Positions 15,419-23,333 of a stretch of 32,762 nucleotides of DNA are shown here, one piece after another. Source of the DNA: Streptomyces eurythermus. Lineage in GTDB: Bacteria > Actinomycetota > Actinomycetes > Streptomycetales > Streptomycetaceae. Location of the stretch: contig NZ_BMSK01000011.1 in NCBI RefSeq assembly GCF_014649115.1, positions 288,452-321,213 on the forward strand, given 5' to 3'. The notes beneath the pieces were generated by a model that saw only the letters and a list, made by a program, of their open reading frames with translations, was not told the DNA's origin and ran no database searches. Numbering within the stretch: position 1 is the stretch's first letter; each line of letters begins with the position of its first letter. Made by a program: the position numbers and the translations under genes.

Positions 15419-16390
15419 ATGCGTTTCGCCGCCTACGAACACCATCACCGCGTCCGGGTCGCCGTAGTGCAGGACGACGGCACGCTTCTCCCCCTGCCCG
15501 GCGTCACCTCGCTCACCGGCCTGCTGCGGGACTGCGGCGGGCTGCCCGGCCTGCTCGCCGCGGGCGCGGCGGCCCTCGACGTGCCGCCCGGCCCCCATGT
15601 GTCCCAGGTCCGGCTGCTGCCACCGCTCCGGCCCGCCTCCGTACGGGACTTCGTCACCTTCGAGGAGCACGTCGAGGGCGTACGGCGGTCGGTGGACGGC
15701 GCGGCGGGCGTGCCCGACCAGTGGTACGCGGCGCCCACCTTCTACTTCACCAACCCGCACGCGATCTACGCGACGGGCGACGGCATCCCGGTGCCGCCCG
15801 GCTCGGCCGTCCTCGACTTCGAGCTGGAAGTGGCCGCCGTCATCGGCCGTGAGGGCCGCGACCTCACCCCCGGACAGGCCCGCGACCACATCGTCGGCTA
15901 CACCGTCTTCAACGACTGGTCGGCCAGGGACCTCCAGACCGCCGAGATGAAGGTCGGTCTCGGCCCCTGCAAGGGCAAGGACACCGCCACCACACTCGGC
16001 CCGTACCTGGTCACCGCCGACGAACTGGAGCCGTACCGCGACACCGACGGCTTCCTGCGCCTCGCGCTCACCGCCGAGGTCAACGGCGAGGTCGTCGGAC
16101 GCGATCTGCTGTCGAACATGAGCTGGACGTTCGAGGAGATGGTGGCCTACGCCTCGCGCGGCACCCGGGTCGTCCCCGGTGACGTCCTCGGCTCGGGCAC
16201 CTGCGGCAACGGCGGCTGTCTCGCCGAGCTGTGGGGAACGCGCGGCGAACGGACACCGCCCCCGCTGAGGCCCGGCGACACCGTCACCCTCACCGTGGAG
16301 GGGATCGGCAGCGTGTCCAACACCGTCGTGCCCGGCGCGGACCCGGTGACGCTGCCCGCAGGCCGGCGCCGGTCCCGGGAGCGGCCGTGA
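15419..16390 (+). CDS. Fumarylacetoacetate hydrolase (FAH) family protein 2
   Basis: A 323-residue FAH-fold enzyme, clearly different from the first one at 10282. Seen: VRDFVTFEEHVEGVRRS, FELEVAAVIGREGRDL (metal site, about 139-154), IVGYTVFNDWSARDLQTAEMKVGLGPCKGKD, and VLGSGTCGNGGCLAELWG, a form close to true fumarylacetoacetase-type members. It would hydrolyse a C-C bond in a diketo acid at the end of a ring-cleavage pathway. ATG 15419 has AGGAG 9 bases upstream. Its stop overlaps the start of the following SDR (GTGA). Confidence 0.88.
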   Translation: MRFAAYEHHHRVRVAVVQDDGTLLPLPGVTSLTGLLRDCGGLPGLLAAGAAALDVPPGPHVSQVRLLPPLRPASVRDFVTFEEHVEGVRRSVDGAAGVPDQWYAAPTFYFTNPHAIYATGDGIPVPPGSAVLDFELEVAAVIGREGRDLTPGQARDHIVGYTVFNDWSARDLQTAEMKVGLGPCKGKDTATTLGPYLVTADELEPYRDTDGFLRLALTAEVNGEVVGRDLLSNMSWTFEEMVAYASRGTRVVPGDVLGSGTCGNGGCLAELWGTRGERTPPPLRPGDTVTLTVEGIGSVSNTVVPGADPVTLPAGRRRSRERP

Positions 16391-17139
16391 GCGGCCCGCG
16401 CCCCAAGAGGCTCCTGGGCAAGGTGATCGTGGTCACCGGTGCGGCACGCGGTCAAGGCGCCGCCGAGGCGGAGTGGCTGACCCGGGAGGGCGCCCGGGTG
16501 ATCGCCACCGACGTACGGCCCGAAGGCGACTGCCGCCGCCTCGACGTGACCAGCGCACAGGACTGGGCCGGCCTCGCCGCCGAGCTGAAGGAGTCGTACG
16601 GACAGGTGCACGGCCTGGTGAACAACGCGGGCATCACCTGGCGCGCCCGCCTCGGCGACGTACGGGCCGAGGACTTCGACCGTGTGCACGCCGTCAATGT
16701 CACCGGCCCGCTCCTCGGCGTCCAGCACCTCGCCCCGCTGATGCCGCCCGGCTCCTCGATCGTCAACGTCGGCTCCTCGGCGGCCCTCACCGCCCACTAC
16801 CCGGTCGCCTACACCGCCAGCAAGTGGGGGCTGCGGGGCCTGTCGAAGGCGGCGACGCTGGAGCTCGGCCCGCGCGGCATCCGCGTCAACACCATCCACC
16901 CCGGTTACATCGAGACCGAGATGACCGCCTCGGCCGCCCCCGCCTTCCGCGAGGCCAACATCCGCGAGACCCCGCTCGGCCGCACCGGCACCGCCGACGA
17001 GATCGCGCCCCTGGTCGCGTTCCTGCTGTCGGAGGAGTCGTCGTTCATCACCGGCGCCGAGATCCCCGTCGACGGCGGGCTGACCGCGCACGGCGGGGTC
17101 AAGTCGGTCTCCGACGCACTGCGCGAGGGGGCGTCGTGA
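16387..17139 (+). CDS. Short-chain dehydrogenase/reductase
   Basis: A 250-residue classical SDR. Seen: VIVVTGAARGQGAAEAEWLTREGARVIATD (NAD(P)-binding, TGxxxGxG), LVNNAGI, VNVGSSAALTAHYPVAYTASKWGLRGLSKAATLELGPRGIRVNTIHPGYIETEM with catalytic Ser, Tyr and Lys, and the usual C-terminal GAEIPVDGGL. The acidic residue after the second strand suggests NAD. It resembles 3-alpha/20-beta-hydroxysteroid dehydrogenases. GTG 16387 overlaps the FAH stop, and its own stop overlaps the next SDR. Likely it oxidises or reduces an intermediate of the same pathway. Confidence 0.9.
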   Translation: MSGPRPKRLLGKVIVVTGAARGQGAAEAEWLTREGARVIATDVRPEGDCRRLDVTSAQDWAGLAAELKESYGQVHGLVNNAGITWRARLGDVRAEDFDRVHAVNVTGPLLGVQHLAPLMPPGSSIVNVGSSAALTAHYPVAYTASKWGLRGLSKAATLELGPRGIRVNTIHPGYIETEMTASAAPAFREANIRETPLGRTGTADEIAPLVAFLLSEESSFITGAEIPVDGGLTAHGGVKSVSDALREGAS

Positions 17140-17702
17140 AGCGGCTGGAGGGAAGGATCGCGCTGATCTCCGGCACCGCCCGCGGCCAGGGCCGTGCCGC
17201 CGCCCTGCGGTTCGCCGCCGAGGGCGCGCTCGTGGTCGGCGGCGACCTGCTGCACGAGGAGGCCGTCGAGACACAGCGGCCGATCGCCCGCGAGGGCGGC
17301 ACGGCCCTGGCTCCCGGCCCCCTGGACGTCACCGACGAGGCGTCGGTGGGCTCCTGGGTGGCGGAGGCCGTCGACGCGTTCGGCGGCATCGACATCGTCT
17401 ACGCCAACGCGGGCGCGGTGCGATTCGGGGGCATCGGCAGCCAGCCGTACGAGGACTTCGCCTTCACGATGCGCGCCGAGCCGGACTCGGTGTGGCCGAC
17501 CGTCCGGGCGGCCTGGCCCCATCTGGCCCACAGCCGCGGCTGCGTCCTCACCGTCGGCTCCACCGCCGGCCTGACCGGCTCGCTCACCAACCTGCGGACA
17601 GCGCGCTCCGCGGCCAAGGGCGGCGTGATCGCGCCGGGCCGGCAACTGGCCGCCGAGGGCGCGCCGTACGGCATCCACGGTTCTGCCCGGAGCCACGCCT
17701 GA
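17136..17702 (+). pseudogene. Second SDR, frameshifted and C-terminally truncated
   Basis: The frame starts with a GTG overlapping the previous stop and encodes 188 residues of an SDR: ALISGTARGQGRAAALRFAAEG, YANAGAVRFGG, VLTVGSTAGLTG and SAAKGGVIAPGRQLAAEGAPYGIH. At the point where family members continue with RVN-x-x-x-PG, the protein ends abruptly as GSARSHA. In another frame the same bases read TVLPGATPDVIC, which is the expected continuation, so a small deletion near 17673-17680 (8 bases would fit) has shifted the frame. Even after repair the frame stops at 17715, well short of the normal 250 residues or so. The Tyr of YxxxK is Arg, though relatives with His there exist. I call it a decayed gene. 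Confidence 0.6.
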
Positions 17703-17731
17703 CGTCATCTGCTGAAAGGAAGCGCCCGCAC

Positions 17732-17779
17732 GTGAACGAGGTACGTGCCGCGGGGTTCACAGGATCCCGACCGCGGTGA
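17732..17779 (+). pseudogene. Truncated start of a further operon gene
   Basis: After the broken SDR there is a ribosome site (AAAGGAAG, 17715-17722) and a GTG start at 17732 reading VNEVRAAGFTG before the sequence runs into the 3' end of the opposite-strand protease gene (stop at 17757). The first residues recall the beginning of zinc-type alcohol dehydrogenases, but that is too short to trust. It looks like the remnant of a ninth operon gene cut by a rearrangement near 17750-17757. Confidence 0.35.
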
Positions 17780-19463
17780 AGGCCGCTTCAACCGCGGCGA
17801 CCTTGGAGGCCAGCCGGCTCGGGGGCAGTGTTCGGAACAGGGTCCGCGCGCTGGCCACGGCCGCGCGTCGGCTGTCCCTGAACTGCGAGGTGCGCGACAG
17901 CCGCTGCGTGAGAGCCAGATAGAACACGGCCGCCACCTCGGCCGGGCTCAGTTCGAGTGAGCCGTCGTCGGCCTGCGCGGTGAACAAGTTGAAGGCCGCC
18001 TTGTTGTGGATCCCGCTGTTGATGTGCACCCCGCCCCAGTCACCGGCCAGGGTGTCGGGCAGCACGCGGAACTGATCCATGTGTGCCGGCTGCCCGAATC
18101 GAGGCGGGTTCGACAGATCGCGGAACGGCTGGTCCCCGGGCAGGAGTTTCTCGCCCAGCAGCCAGTCCCAGGTGCGGGGATCCTCCTTCCCCCAGTTGGC
18201 GACGATCGTTCCGAAGATGTCGGAGTAGGACTCGTTGAGGGCCCCCGACTGGAATACGTACTCCAGACGGGAGGTGTGGTCCGTGACACCGTGGAACATC
18301 TCGTGCGCCACCACATCGATATTGGCGGACAGCGAGAGCAGTTCGTCTCCACGCAGCACTTGGCCGTAGACCATCTGCCGGCCGTCCCAGAAGGCGTTGT
18401 GCCATTGCCCGGGGCCGGGGCTGCTGTCGGCGACGACGCAGTCGATGGTCGACCGCATGGGACCACCGCGCCCGTCGATGTTGTCCCGCCGCAGCACATC
18501 GCGCAGGAACTCGGACACCGCGACGGCGTTGGCGTGGGCGCTGACGGCGCTCGGTGTCCAGGCCGGCGGATTGGTGATGGGGGCACCCGGGAGCCGGTCC
18601 ATGTCGACGGAGGGATCACCGAAGTCGAAGCCGAAGGTCTGGACGTTGTGGACGGGGTCGTCCATCACCAGGCTTCCGCCTTGCCGTGAGACGAGGAAGG
18701 TGCGCTTGACGTGGAAGCTGTCGGTCGCCGTCTGCTCTTCGCCGGTGGTCATGCCGGGTGTGCGCGGCAAGACGGCTACGACTTGCCTGTCGTGGGCGTC
18801 CACCACGTAGTCGACGGAGCGGGGCGGCTCGAATGCGCTTTCCCGGCCCGACTGGCGCTCAGCCGTGTCGGCCGGGGTCACCGGCACGTCTTCGAGGATG
18901 TACACGAGCCGCCAGCGAGCCGAGGTGGCGTCGAAGTAGTGGTTCAGGTGAGGAACCACACCGGCGAGGACGGGTACATAACCATGCGGCGCGGCGGCGG
19001 CCGCTGCCAGGGCGTCGCCCGCCGAGACGGTGGCGACCGGGTCGACCCCCTGGGGCTCGCCGAGAGCCGAGTCGATGCCGATCAGATCGTTGGCCTTGTC
19101 GAGTTCCACGGTCACCAGTGAGCCGTAGACCGGGATGCCGTTCAGTGTCTGGCGGAACTTCACCGTGCGGGTGTCGGTGAGCGGGACCGTCTCCGTGCCG
19201 ATCGTCTTGAACCGGCTGGCGACTCCGTTCGCCACCGGAGCGGTGAAGGACGGCACCGTCGCGCTTGCCAGGGCCTGGTCGAGGTAGCGGCGCGCCGCCG
19301 TCTCGGGATCGAGGTCGCGCTCGCTCTCGAGCCCCTCCGGCCTGACGCGGGGACGTGCGGCTCGCTCCTCCTGCAGTTGCGCGACGGCGGGGGACGACGT
19401 CTCGTCGAAGGTGTGCAACGAGAAGCTGCTGAGGCCGTTGTCAGCGGTTTGTCGGTCGGGCAT
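17757..19463 (-). CDS. Thermolysin-like (M4) metalloprotease without a signal peptide
   Basis: A 568-residue protein: FTP/PepSY-like propeptide (about 50-200), then the M4 catalytic domain with the zinc motif HEMFH (in VVAHEMFHGVTDHTS), the third ligand Glu in GALNESYSDIFG and the catalytic His in GGVHINSGIHNKAAFNLF. It should cleave peptide bonds next to hydrophobic residues. No Sec or Tat signal is seen at the N-terminus (MPDRQTADNGLSSFSL), unlike secreted thermolysins, so export is unclear. ATG 19463 has GAGGAA upstream. Three 60-base stretches counted at 18241-18420 give about 64% GC against 75% at 20101-20160, suggesting separate origin. It does not fit the polyketide pathway. Confidence 0.9.
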   Translation of the reverse strand: MPDRQTADNGLSSFSLHTFDETSSPAVAQLQEERAARPRVRPEGLESERDLDPETAARRYLDQALASATVPSFTAPVANGVASRFKTIGTETVPLTDTRTVKFRQTLNGIPVYGSLVTVELDKANDLIGIDSALGEPQGVDPVATVSAGDALAAAAAAPHGYVPVLAGVVPHLNHYFDATSARWRLVYILEDVPVTPADTAERQSGRESAFEPPRSVDYVVDAHDRQVVAVLPRTPGMTTGEEQTATDSFHVKRTFLVSRQGGSLVMDDPVHNVQTFGFDFGDPSVDMDRLPGAPITNPPAWTPSAVSAHANAVAVSEFLRDVLRRDNIDGRGGPMRSTIDCVVADSSPGPGQWHNAFWDGRQMVYGQVLRGDELLSLSANIDVVAHEMFHGVTDHTSRLEYVFQSGALNESYSDIFGTIVANWGKEDPRTWDWLLGEKLLPGDQPFRDLSNPPRFGQPAHMDQFRVLPDTLAGDWGGVHINSGIHNKAAFNLFTAQADDGSLELSPAEVAAVFYLALTQRLSRTSQFRDSRRAAVASARTLFRTLPPSRLASKVAAVEAAFTAVGIL

Positions 19464-19832
19464 GACGCTGTTCCTCGATCATGCGGGAAACCCCGGGCCC
19501 GAAGCCGACAGCGTCGGAGCCCCGGGGTTCGGGTCAACCTCTATATCCCCAAACTAGCTTCAGCGCATCCGCGTCGCATCTTGGCGAGTGATCAGGGCTG
19601 CGACACCCCGTGCGGTGTGATAAGATCACCCGCATGGGTTCTCTGTGATAGCCGATCCGAGTGTGTGACCGCGTCGAGCGCTGCTCCGACGTCACACCTC
19701 CCGCGTACCTCCGCACCGCCTGTGGCCGATGAGTACGGCCGTTCCGGCGTGTTCCCTTTGTGGTATCCCCCTGCGGCTGCGGCGTACGCGGACACGGCAT
19801 CCCCGTATCGGCTGTACACAGGAGGACCGTCC
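19464..19832. promoter_or_regulatory. Divergent regulatory gap, protease / ABC-F
   Basis: This 369-base gap is less GC-rich than its surroundings and holds no full gene. On the protease side a nested hairpin (arms 19489-19497 and 19521-19529, inner CCGAC/GTCGG) lies in what would be the protease leader. On the ABC-F side lie a possible -10, a tiny frame and a stem-loop (see 19621-19697), and a good ribosome site AGGAGG at 19820-19825. Confidence 0.6.
19621..19697 (+). promoter_or_regulatory. Possible ABC-F leader: -10, 4-codon frame, stem-loop
   Basis: TAAGAT (19621-19626) could be a -10 box. The expected transcript start near 19633 coincides with ATG GGT TCT CTG TGA (19634-19648), a possible leaderless peptide MGSL. 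Downstream GTGTGAC (19663-19669) and GTCACAC (19691-19697) form a 7-bp stem, with an alternative inner CGTCG/CGACG pairing. Such leader-peptide plus stem arrangements are known to control antibiotic-resistance ABC-F genes by ribosome stalling. Whether this one works that way is inference. Confidence 0.35.
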
Positions 19833-21566
19833 ATGCGTGTTGCCCAATTCGCCCTGCACGACATCACCAAGCGCTTCGCCGGCCACGTGGTCCTGGACCG
19901 CGTGGACTTCACCGTCAGGCCCGGCGAGAGGATCGGCATCGTCGGCGACAACGGTTCGGGCAAGTCGACACTGCTCAGGCTGATCGCGGGCCGGGACACG
20001 CCCGACAACGGGGCGGTCACCGTGGTGGCACCCGGCGGGGTGGGGTATCTGCCGCAGTCGCTGGAGCTGCCGGAGAACGCCGTCGTCCAGGACGCCGTCG
20101 ACCTCGCCCTGTCCGACCTGCGCGAGCTGGAGGCCCGCATGCACCGGGCCGAGGCCGAACTGGCCGCCCAGGCGGGCGAGGGCCGGTCGGACGAGGAGTT
20201 GGCCGGGCTGTTCGAGGAGTACGCGGAACTGCTGGAGCAGCACGCCGTCCGGGGCGGGCACGAAGCGGACACCCGGGTCGACATCGCGCTGCACCACCTG
20301 GGCCTGCCGGGCCTGGAGCGCGACCGGCCGCTGGCGACCCTGTCCGGCGGTGAGCGGTCGCGCCTGGCCCTGGCCGGGACACTGGCCTCCGCCCCGGAGC
20401 TGCTGCTGCTGGACGAGCCCACCAACGACCTCGACGAACACGCGGTGATCTGGCTCGAGGAGCATCTGCGCCGGCACCGGGGCACCGTCGTCGCGGTGAC
20501 CCACGACCGGGTGTTCCTGGAACGGCTCACCACGACCGTCCTGGAGGTGGACTCCGGCCGCGTCACCCGCTACGGCAACGGCTACGAGGGCTACCTGTCC
20601 GCCAAGGCCGCGGAGCGCCGCCGCCGGCTGCGGGAGTACGAGCAGTGGCGCGCCGAGCTGGAGCGCAACCGCGAGCTGGTGTCCACCCACGTGTCGCGGA
20701 TGGACGGCATCCCGCGCAAGCTGCCGCTCGCCAACTTCGGGGCCGGCCAGTTCCGGGCGCGGGGACGCGTGCACGGCGCGACGTCGCGGATCCGCAACGC
20801 CAAGGAGCGGGTGGCACGGCTCACGGAGAACGCCGTCGCCCGGCCCGCGGACCCGCTCGCCTTCACGGCCGTGCTCTCCACCACCACCGACCGGCCGGCG
20901 GCGGAGACGGCTCCGGAAGCCGTGACGGAAACGGCGGCGGAGACGGTGGCGGAGCTGGCGGACGTACGGGTGGACGGCCGGCTGCGGGTCGGGTCGCTGC
21001 GCATCGGCCGCGGTGAGCGGCTGCTGGTCACGGGCCCCAACGGCGCGGGGAAGACGACACTGCTGCGCGTGCTGGCCGGTGAGCTGGCGGCCGACGGCGG
21101 CTCGGTCACCGTGACCGGCCGCGTGGGCCATCTGCGGCAGGACCCCACACCGTGGCCGTCGGCCATGACCGTGCCGCAGGCCTTCGCCCAGGGCCGGGGC
21201 GGGCATCCCGACGAGCACGTCGAGGAGCTGCTCTCCCTCGGCCTGTTCGGCCCCGACGACCTGCGGCGGCGGGTCGGCGAGCTGTCCTACGGGCAGCGCC
21301 GCAGGATCGAGCTCGCCCGGCTGGTGAGCGACCCGGTGGACCTGCTGCTGCTGGACGAGCCCACCAACCACCTGTCGCCCGCGCTCGTGGAGGAGCTGGA
21401 ACAGGCACTGACGGGCTACCGGGGAGCGGTGGTGGTCGTGACCCACGACCGCCGGATGCGGCAGCGGTTCGCCGGATCCCGGCTGCGGCTGGACGCCGGG
21501 CGGGTCGCCGCGTTCGCGACGAGGTACCCGGGACCTGCCGGGGGCGGTCCCGCGCGGGTTCGGTGA
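19833..21566 (+). CDS. Antibiotic-resistance-type ABC-F ribosome protection protein
   Basis: A 577-residue protein with two ABC ATPase domains and no membrane segment, the ABC-F layout. Domain 1: Walker A GDNGSGKST (38-46), signature LSGGERSRLA, Walker B LLLLDEPTNDLDEHA. An inter-domain linker of coiled-coil type follows (AERRRRLREYEQWRAELERNRELVS and an Arg-rich segment). Domain 2: GPNGAGKTT, LSYGQRRRIELA, LLLLDEPTNHLSP. It resembles producer self-resistance proteins such as TlrC, OleB and SrmB, which displace drugs from the 50S subunit. ATG 19833 has a strong AGGAGG. It converges on the sugar operon with a 6-base gap. Confidence 0.9.
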   Translation: MRVAQFALHDITKRFAGHVVLDRVDFTVRPGERIGIVGDNGSGKSTLLRLIAGRDTPDNGAVTVVAPGGVGYLPQSLELPENAVVQDAVDLALSDLRELEARMHRAEAELAAQAGEGRSDEELAGLFEEYAELLEQHAVRGGHEADTRVDIALHHLGLPGLERDRPLATLSGGERSRLALAGTLASAPELLLLDEPTNDLDEHAVIWLEEHLRRHRGTVVAVTHDRVFLERLTTTVLEVDSGRVTRYGNGYEGYLSAKAAERRRRLREYEQWRAELERNRELVSTHVSRMDGIPRKLPLANFGAGQFRARGRVHGATSRIRNAKERVARLTENAVARPADPLAFTAVLSTTTDRPAAETAPEAVTETAAETVAELADVRVDGRLRVGSLRIGRGERLLVTGPNGAGKTTLLRVLAGELAADGGSVTVTGRVGHLRQDPTPWPSAMTVPQAFAQGRGGHPDEHVEELLSLGLFGPDDLRRRVGELSYGQRRRIELARLVSDPVDLLLLDEPTNHLSPALVEELEQALTGYRGAVVVVTHDRRMRQRFAGSRLRLDAGRVAAFATRYPGPAGGGPARVR

Positions 21567-21572
21567 GGCGGT

Positions 21573-22676
21573 TCAGACGTGCCCGAGGGTGGCGCCGACC
21601 GCCCCGCACAGCTCCGTCCACTCGCCGCGTGCGGCCTCGAGCTGAGCCTGCTGCAGTTCGAGGCCCATCGCCCCCAGGTCGACCTCCCGGCAGCGCAGGG
21701 CCGACAGCACATGCCGGGAGTGCGCCTCCGTACCGCTGATGGTGTCGCCCCGCAGCTCGGCCCGGGCGCGCACGGCCCGCAGGGTGACGGGTCCCGCCGA
21801 GAAGACGCTGTTCCAGCCCACCAGCTCCTCCAGGTAGCGCACCGCTTCCCGGACGGGCGCCTCGCGGGCGGACCAGACGAAGTGCGGCGGGCGGGCGCCC
21901 GCGCGGACCAGCGCCTGCCAGCGGGCGCCGTCCATCAGCTGTTCGCGGCGGTGGTGCAGCAGCCGGGCGACGGCCACGGCCCACTCCTCGCGGCACGCCG
22001 TCGCGCCCAGCCGGGCGGCGATCGTCTCGTCCAGCACGCGCAGCGGGACGGAGGCGGCGAAGTGGATGCCCGACAGGTCGCACCCGGCGTCACGCGCCCG
22101 CTCCAGGCCGCCGAGGAACTCCTCGAAGAGCAGGTCGAACTGCTGGAGCGTGAACAGCGACCGGACGTCGACGCTGATGCCCCGTGCCAGCAGGTCGCCG
22201 ACGAGCGGCACCCCGCCGCGCGCCAGGTGCACGGACACCACCGTGTTGGGGCGGTCGACCGTCCACCGCAGCGCGGCGGCTTCCGCGACGGCCCGGCGGC
22301 CGTCGGCGTAGGGGTTCAGCGGCACGAAGACGCAGGCGCACAGGCCGGCGCCACGCCGGTAGTGCGGCAGCAAGGTGTCGCAGGCGGCGCGCGCGTCCTC
22401 CCAGAGCAGGCTCAGCACCGCCTCGGCGGTCGGCACACGACGGCACGCCAGGTCGGACAGGCGGTCGCGGTAGGCGTCACCGCGGCGGACGGCCTCGCGG
22501 ACCGCGGCGGGCCGGGCTGCGGTGGCGCACGCGCCGAGTTCGCCGAGCAGCCGCGCCAGACGGCCGGCGCCGTGCAGCTCGCGGGTCAGGTCCTCCATGC
22601 GCAGGCAGACGCCTTCGGCCGCGAGTCTGACGCCGTGCCGGCTCCGGTGAGGCCTGTCCCGGGCCCACGCGGTCAC
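21573..22676 (-). CDS. Transaldolase-family protein lacking the catalytic lysine
   Basis: A 367-residue protein that aligns by eye along its length with actinobacterial transaldolases: AEGVCLRMEDLTRELHGAGRL, EAVRRGDAY, DARAACDTLLPHY, WTVDRPN, LLARGISVDVRSLFTLQQFD, FLGGLERARDAGCDLSGIH, VRYLEELVGWNSVF and a C-terminal helix. In transaldolases VDRPN is followed by xFIKIPAT with the Schiff-base Lys; here it is TVVSVHLA, Ser in place of Lys. The conserved TTNP is AARP, the IEVD strand is VFVP, and the catalytic Asp is Glu. Transaldolase chemistry is therefore unlikely. GTG 22676 is chosen because it overlaps the epimerase stop (GTGA) and keeps homology seen before the internal Met at 22598. Its role in the sugar operon is unknown. 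Confidence 0.85.
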   Translation of the reverse strand: MTAWARDRPHRSRHGVRLAAEGVCLRMEDLTRELHGAGRLARLLGELGACATAARPAAVREAVRRGDAYRDRLSDLACRRVPTAEAVLSLLWEDARAACDTLLPHYRRGAGLCACVFVPLNPYADGRRAVAEAAALRWTVDRPNTVVSVHLARGGVPLVGDLLARGISVDVRSLFTLQQFDLLFEEFLGGLERARDAGCDLSGIHFAASVPLRVLDETIAARLGATACREEWAVAVARLLHHRREQLMDGARWQALVRAGARPPHFVWSAREAPVREAVRYLEELVGWNSVFSAGPVTLRAVRARAELRGDTISGTEAHSRHVLSALRCREVDLGAMGLELQQAQLEAARGEWTELCGAVGATLGHV

Positions 22677-23281
22677 CGGCCGGCGACGGGGAGGGTCCGG
22701 TAACCGCGACGGCATTGCTCATAGGTGGGCAGGGTCCCGCCGGCGAGGGCCTCGGCGAGGGTGGGGGCGGCGGCGTCCCGGGCCGACCGCACCGGGGGTT
22801 CGTCCAGGTCCCACGGAAGGGCCAGGGCGGGGTCGAGGGCGTCGACGTCGATGATGGTGCCGTGGACGTACTCCCGGTCGCACAGGTAGTTCACGCAGGT
22901 GTCGTCGGTGAGGGCGACGTAGGCCAGGCCCAGTCCGTCGGGCACGTAGAGGGCGGTGGCGTCGCGGGGGTCCAGCCGCAGGACGTCATGGTGGCCGAAG
23001 GCCGGTGAGCCCACTCTGAGGTCGACGACCATGGCGCGGGCGGCGCCCCGTACACAGGTGACGATCTTGCCTTGGCCGGGGGGCATCGTGGTGCCGTGGA
23101 CGCCGCGCAGCACATTGCGGTGGGACACCGTGAAGTTGACCTGCCGGAGCTCGAAGGCGTGCCCGGTGGCCGCCCGCAGCGTCTCGTACCGCAGGCCCTC
23201 GTAGAACCGGCCGCGGTGGTCCGGGAGGAGCTCCGGCTGGATGCGGTAGGCGTCGGGCACGGCCGTTTCGGTGATGAGCAT
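22673..23281 (-). CDS. dTDP-4-keto-6-deoxyhexose 5- (or 3,5-) epimerase
   Basis: A 202-residue RmlC-type cupin. Seen: LLPDHRGRFYEGLR, the active-site NVLRGVHG with His62, PPGQGKIVTCVRGAARAMVVDLRVGSPAFG, YVPDGLGLAYVALTDDTCVNYLC and the C-terminal DPALALPW. Relatives in antibiotic clusters (EryBVII, TylK, EvaD) mainly invert C5 and so produce L-sugars. ATG 23281 follows a weak GGGAAA site. It lies 52 nt after the glycosyltransferase and overlaps the transaldolase-like gene, forming a three-gene leftward operon. Confidence 0.92.
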   Translation of the reverse strand: MLITETAVPDAYRIQPELLPDHRGRFYEGLRYETLRAATGHAFELRQVNFTVSHRNVLRGVHGTTMPPGQGKIVTCVRGAARAMVVDLRVGSPAFGHHDVLRLDPRDATALYVPDGLGLAYVALTDDTCVNYLCDREYVHGTIIDVDALDPALALPWDLDEPPVRSARDAAAPTLAEALAGGTLPTYEQCRRGYRTLPVAGR

Positions 23282-23333
23282 GGTCGGTTTCCCACTGGTC
23301 GGAGGACGGGCGCTGACGCGCGGGCGGAGGGAT

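Noticed and set aside
17761..17766. GGATCC at the operon/protease junction as a cloning scar
   Set aside because: The bases are part of the last codons of the protease (GIL and stop), so a natural origin is simpler.
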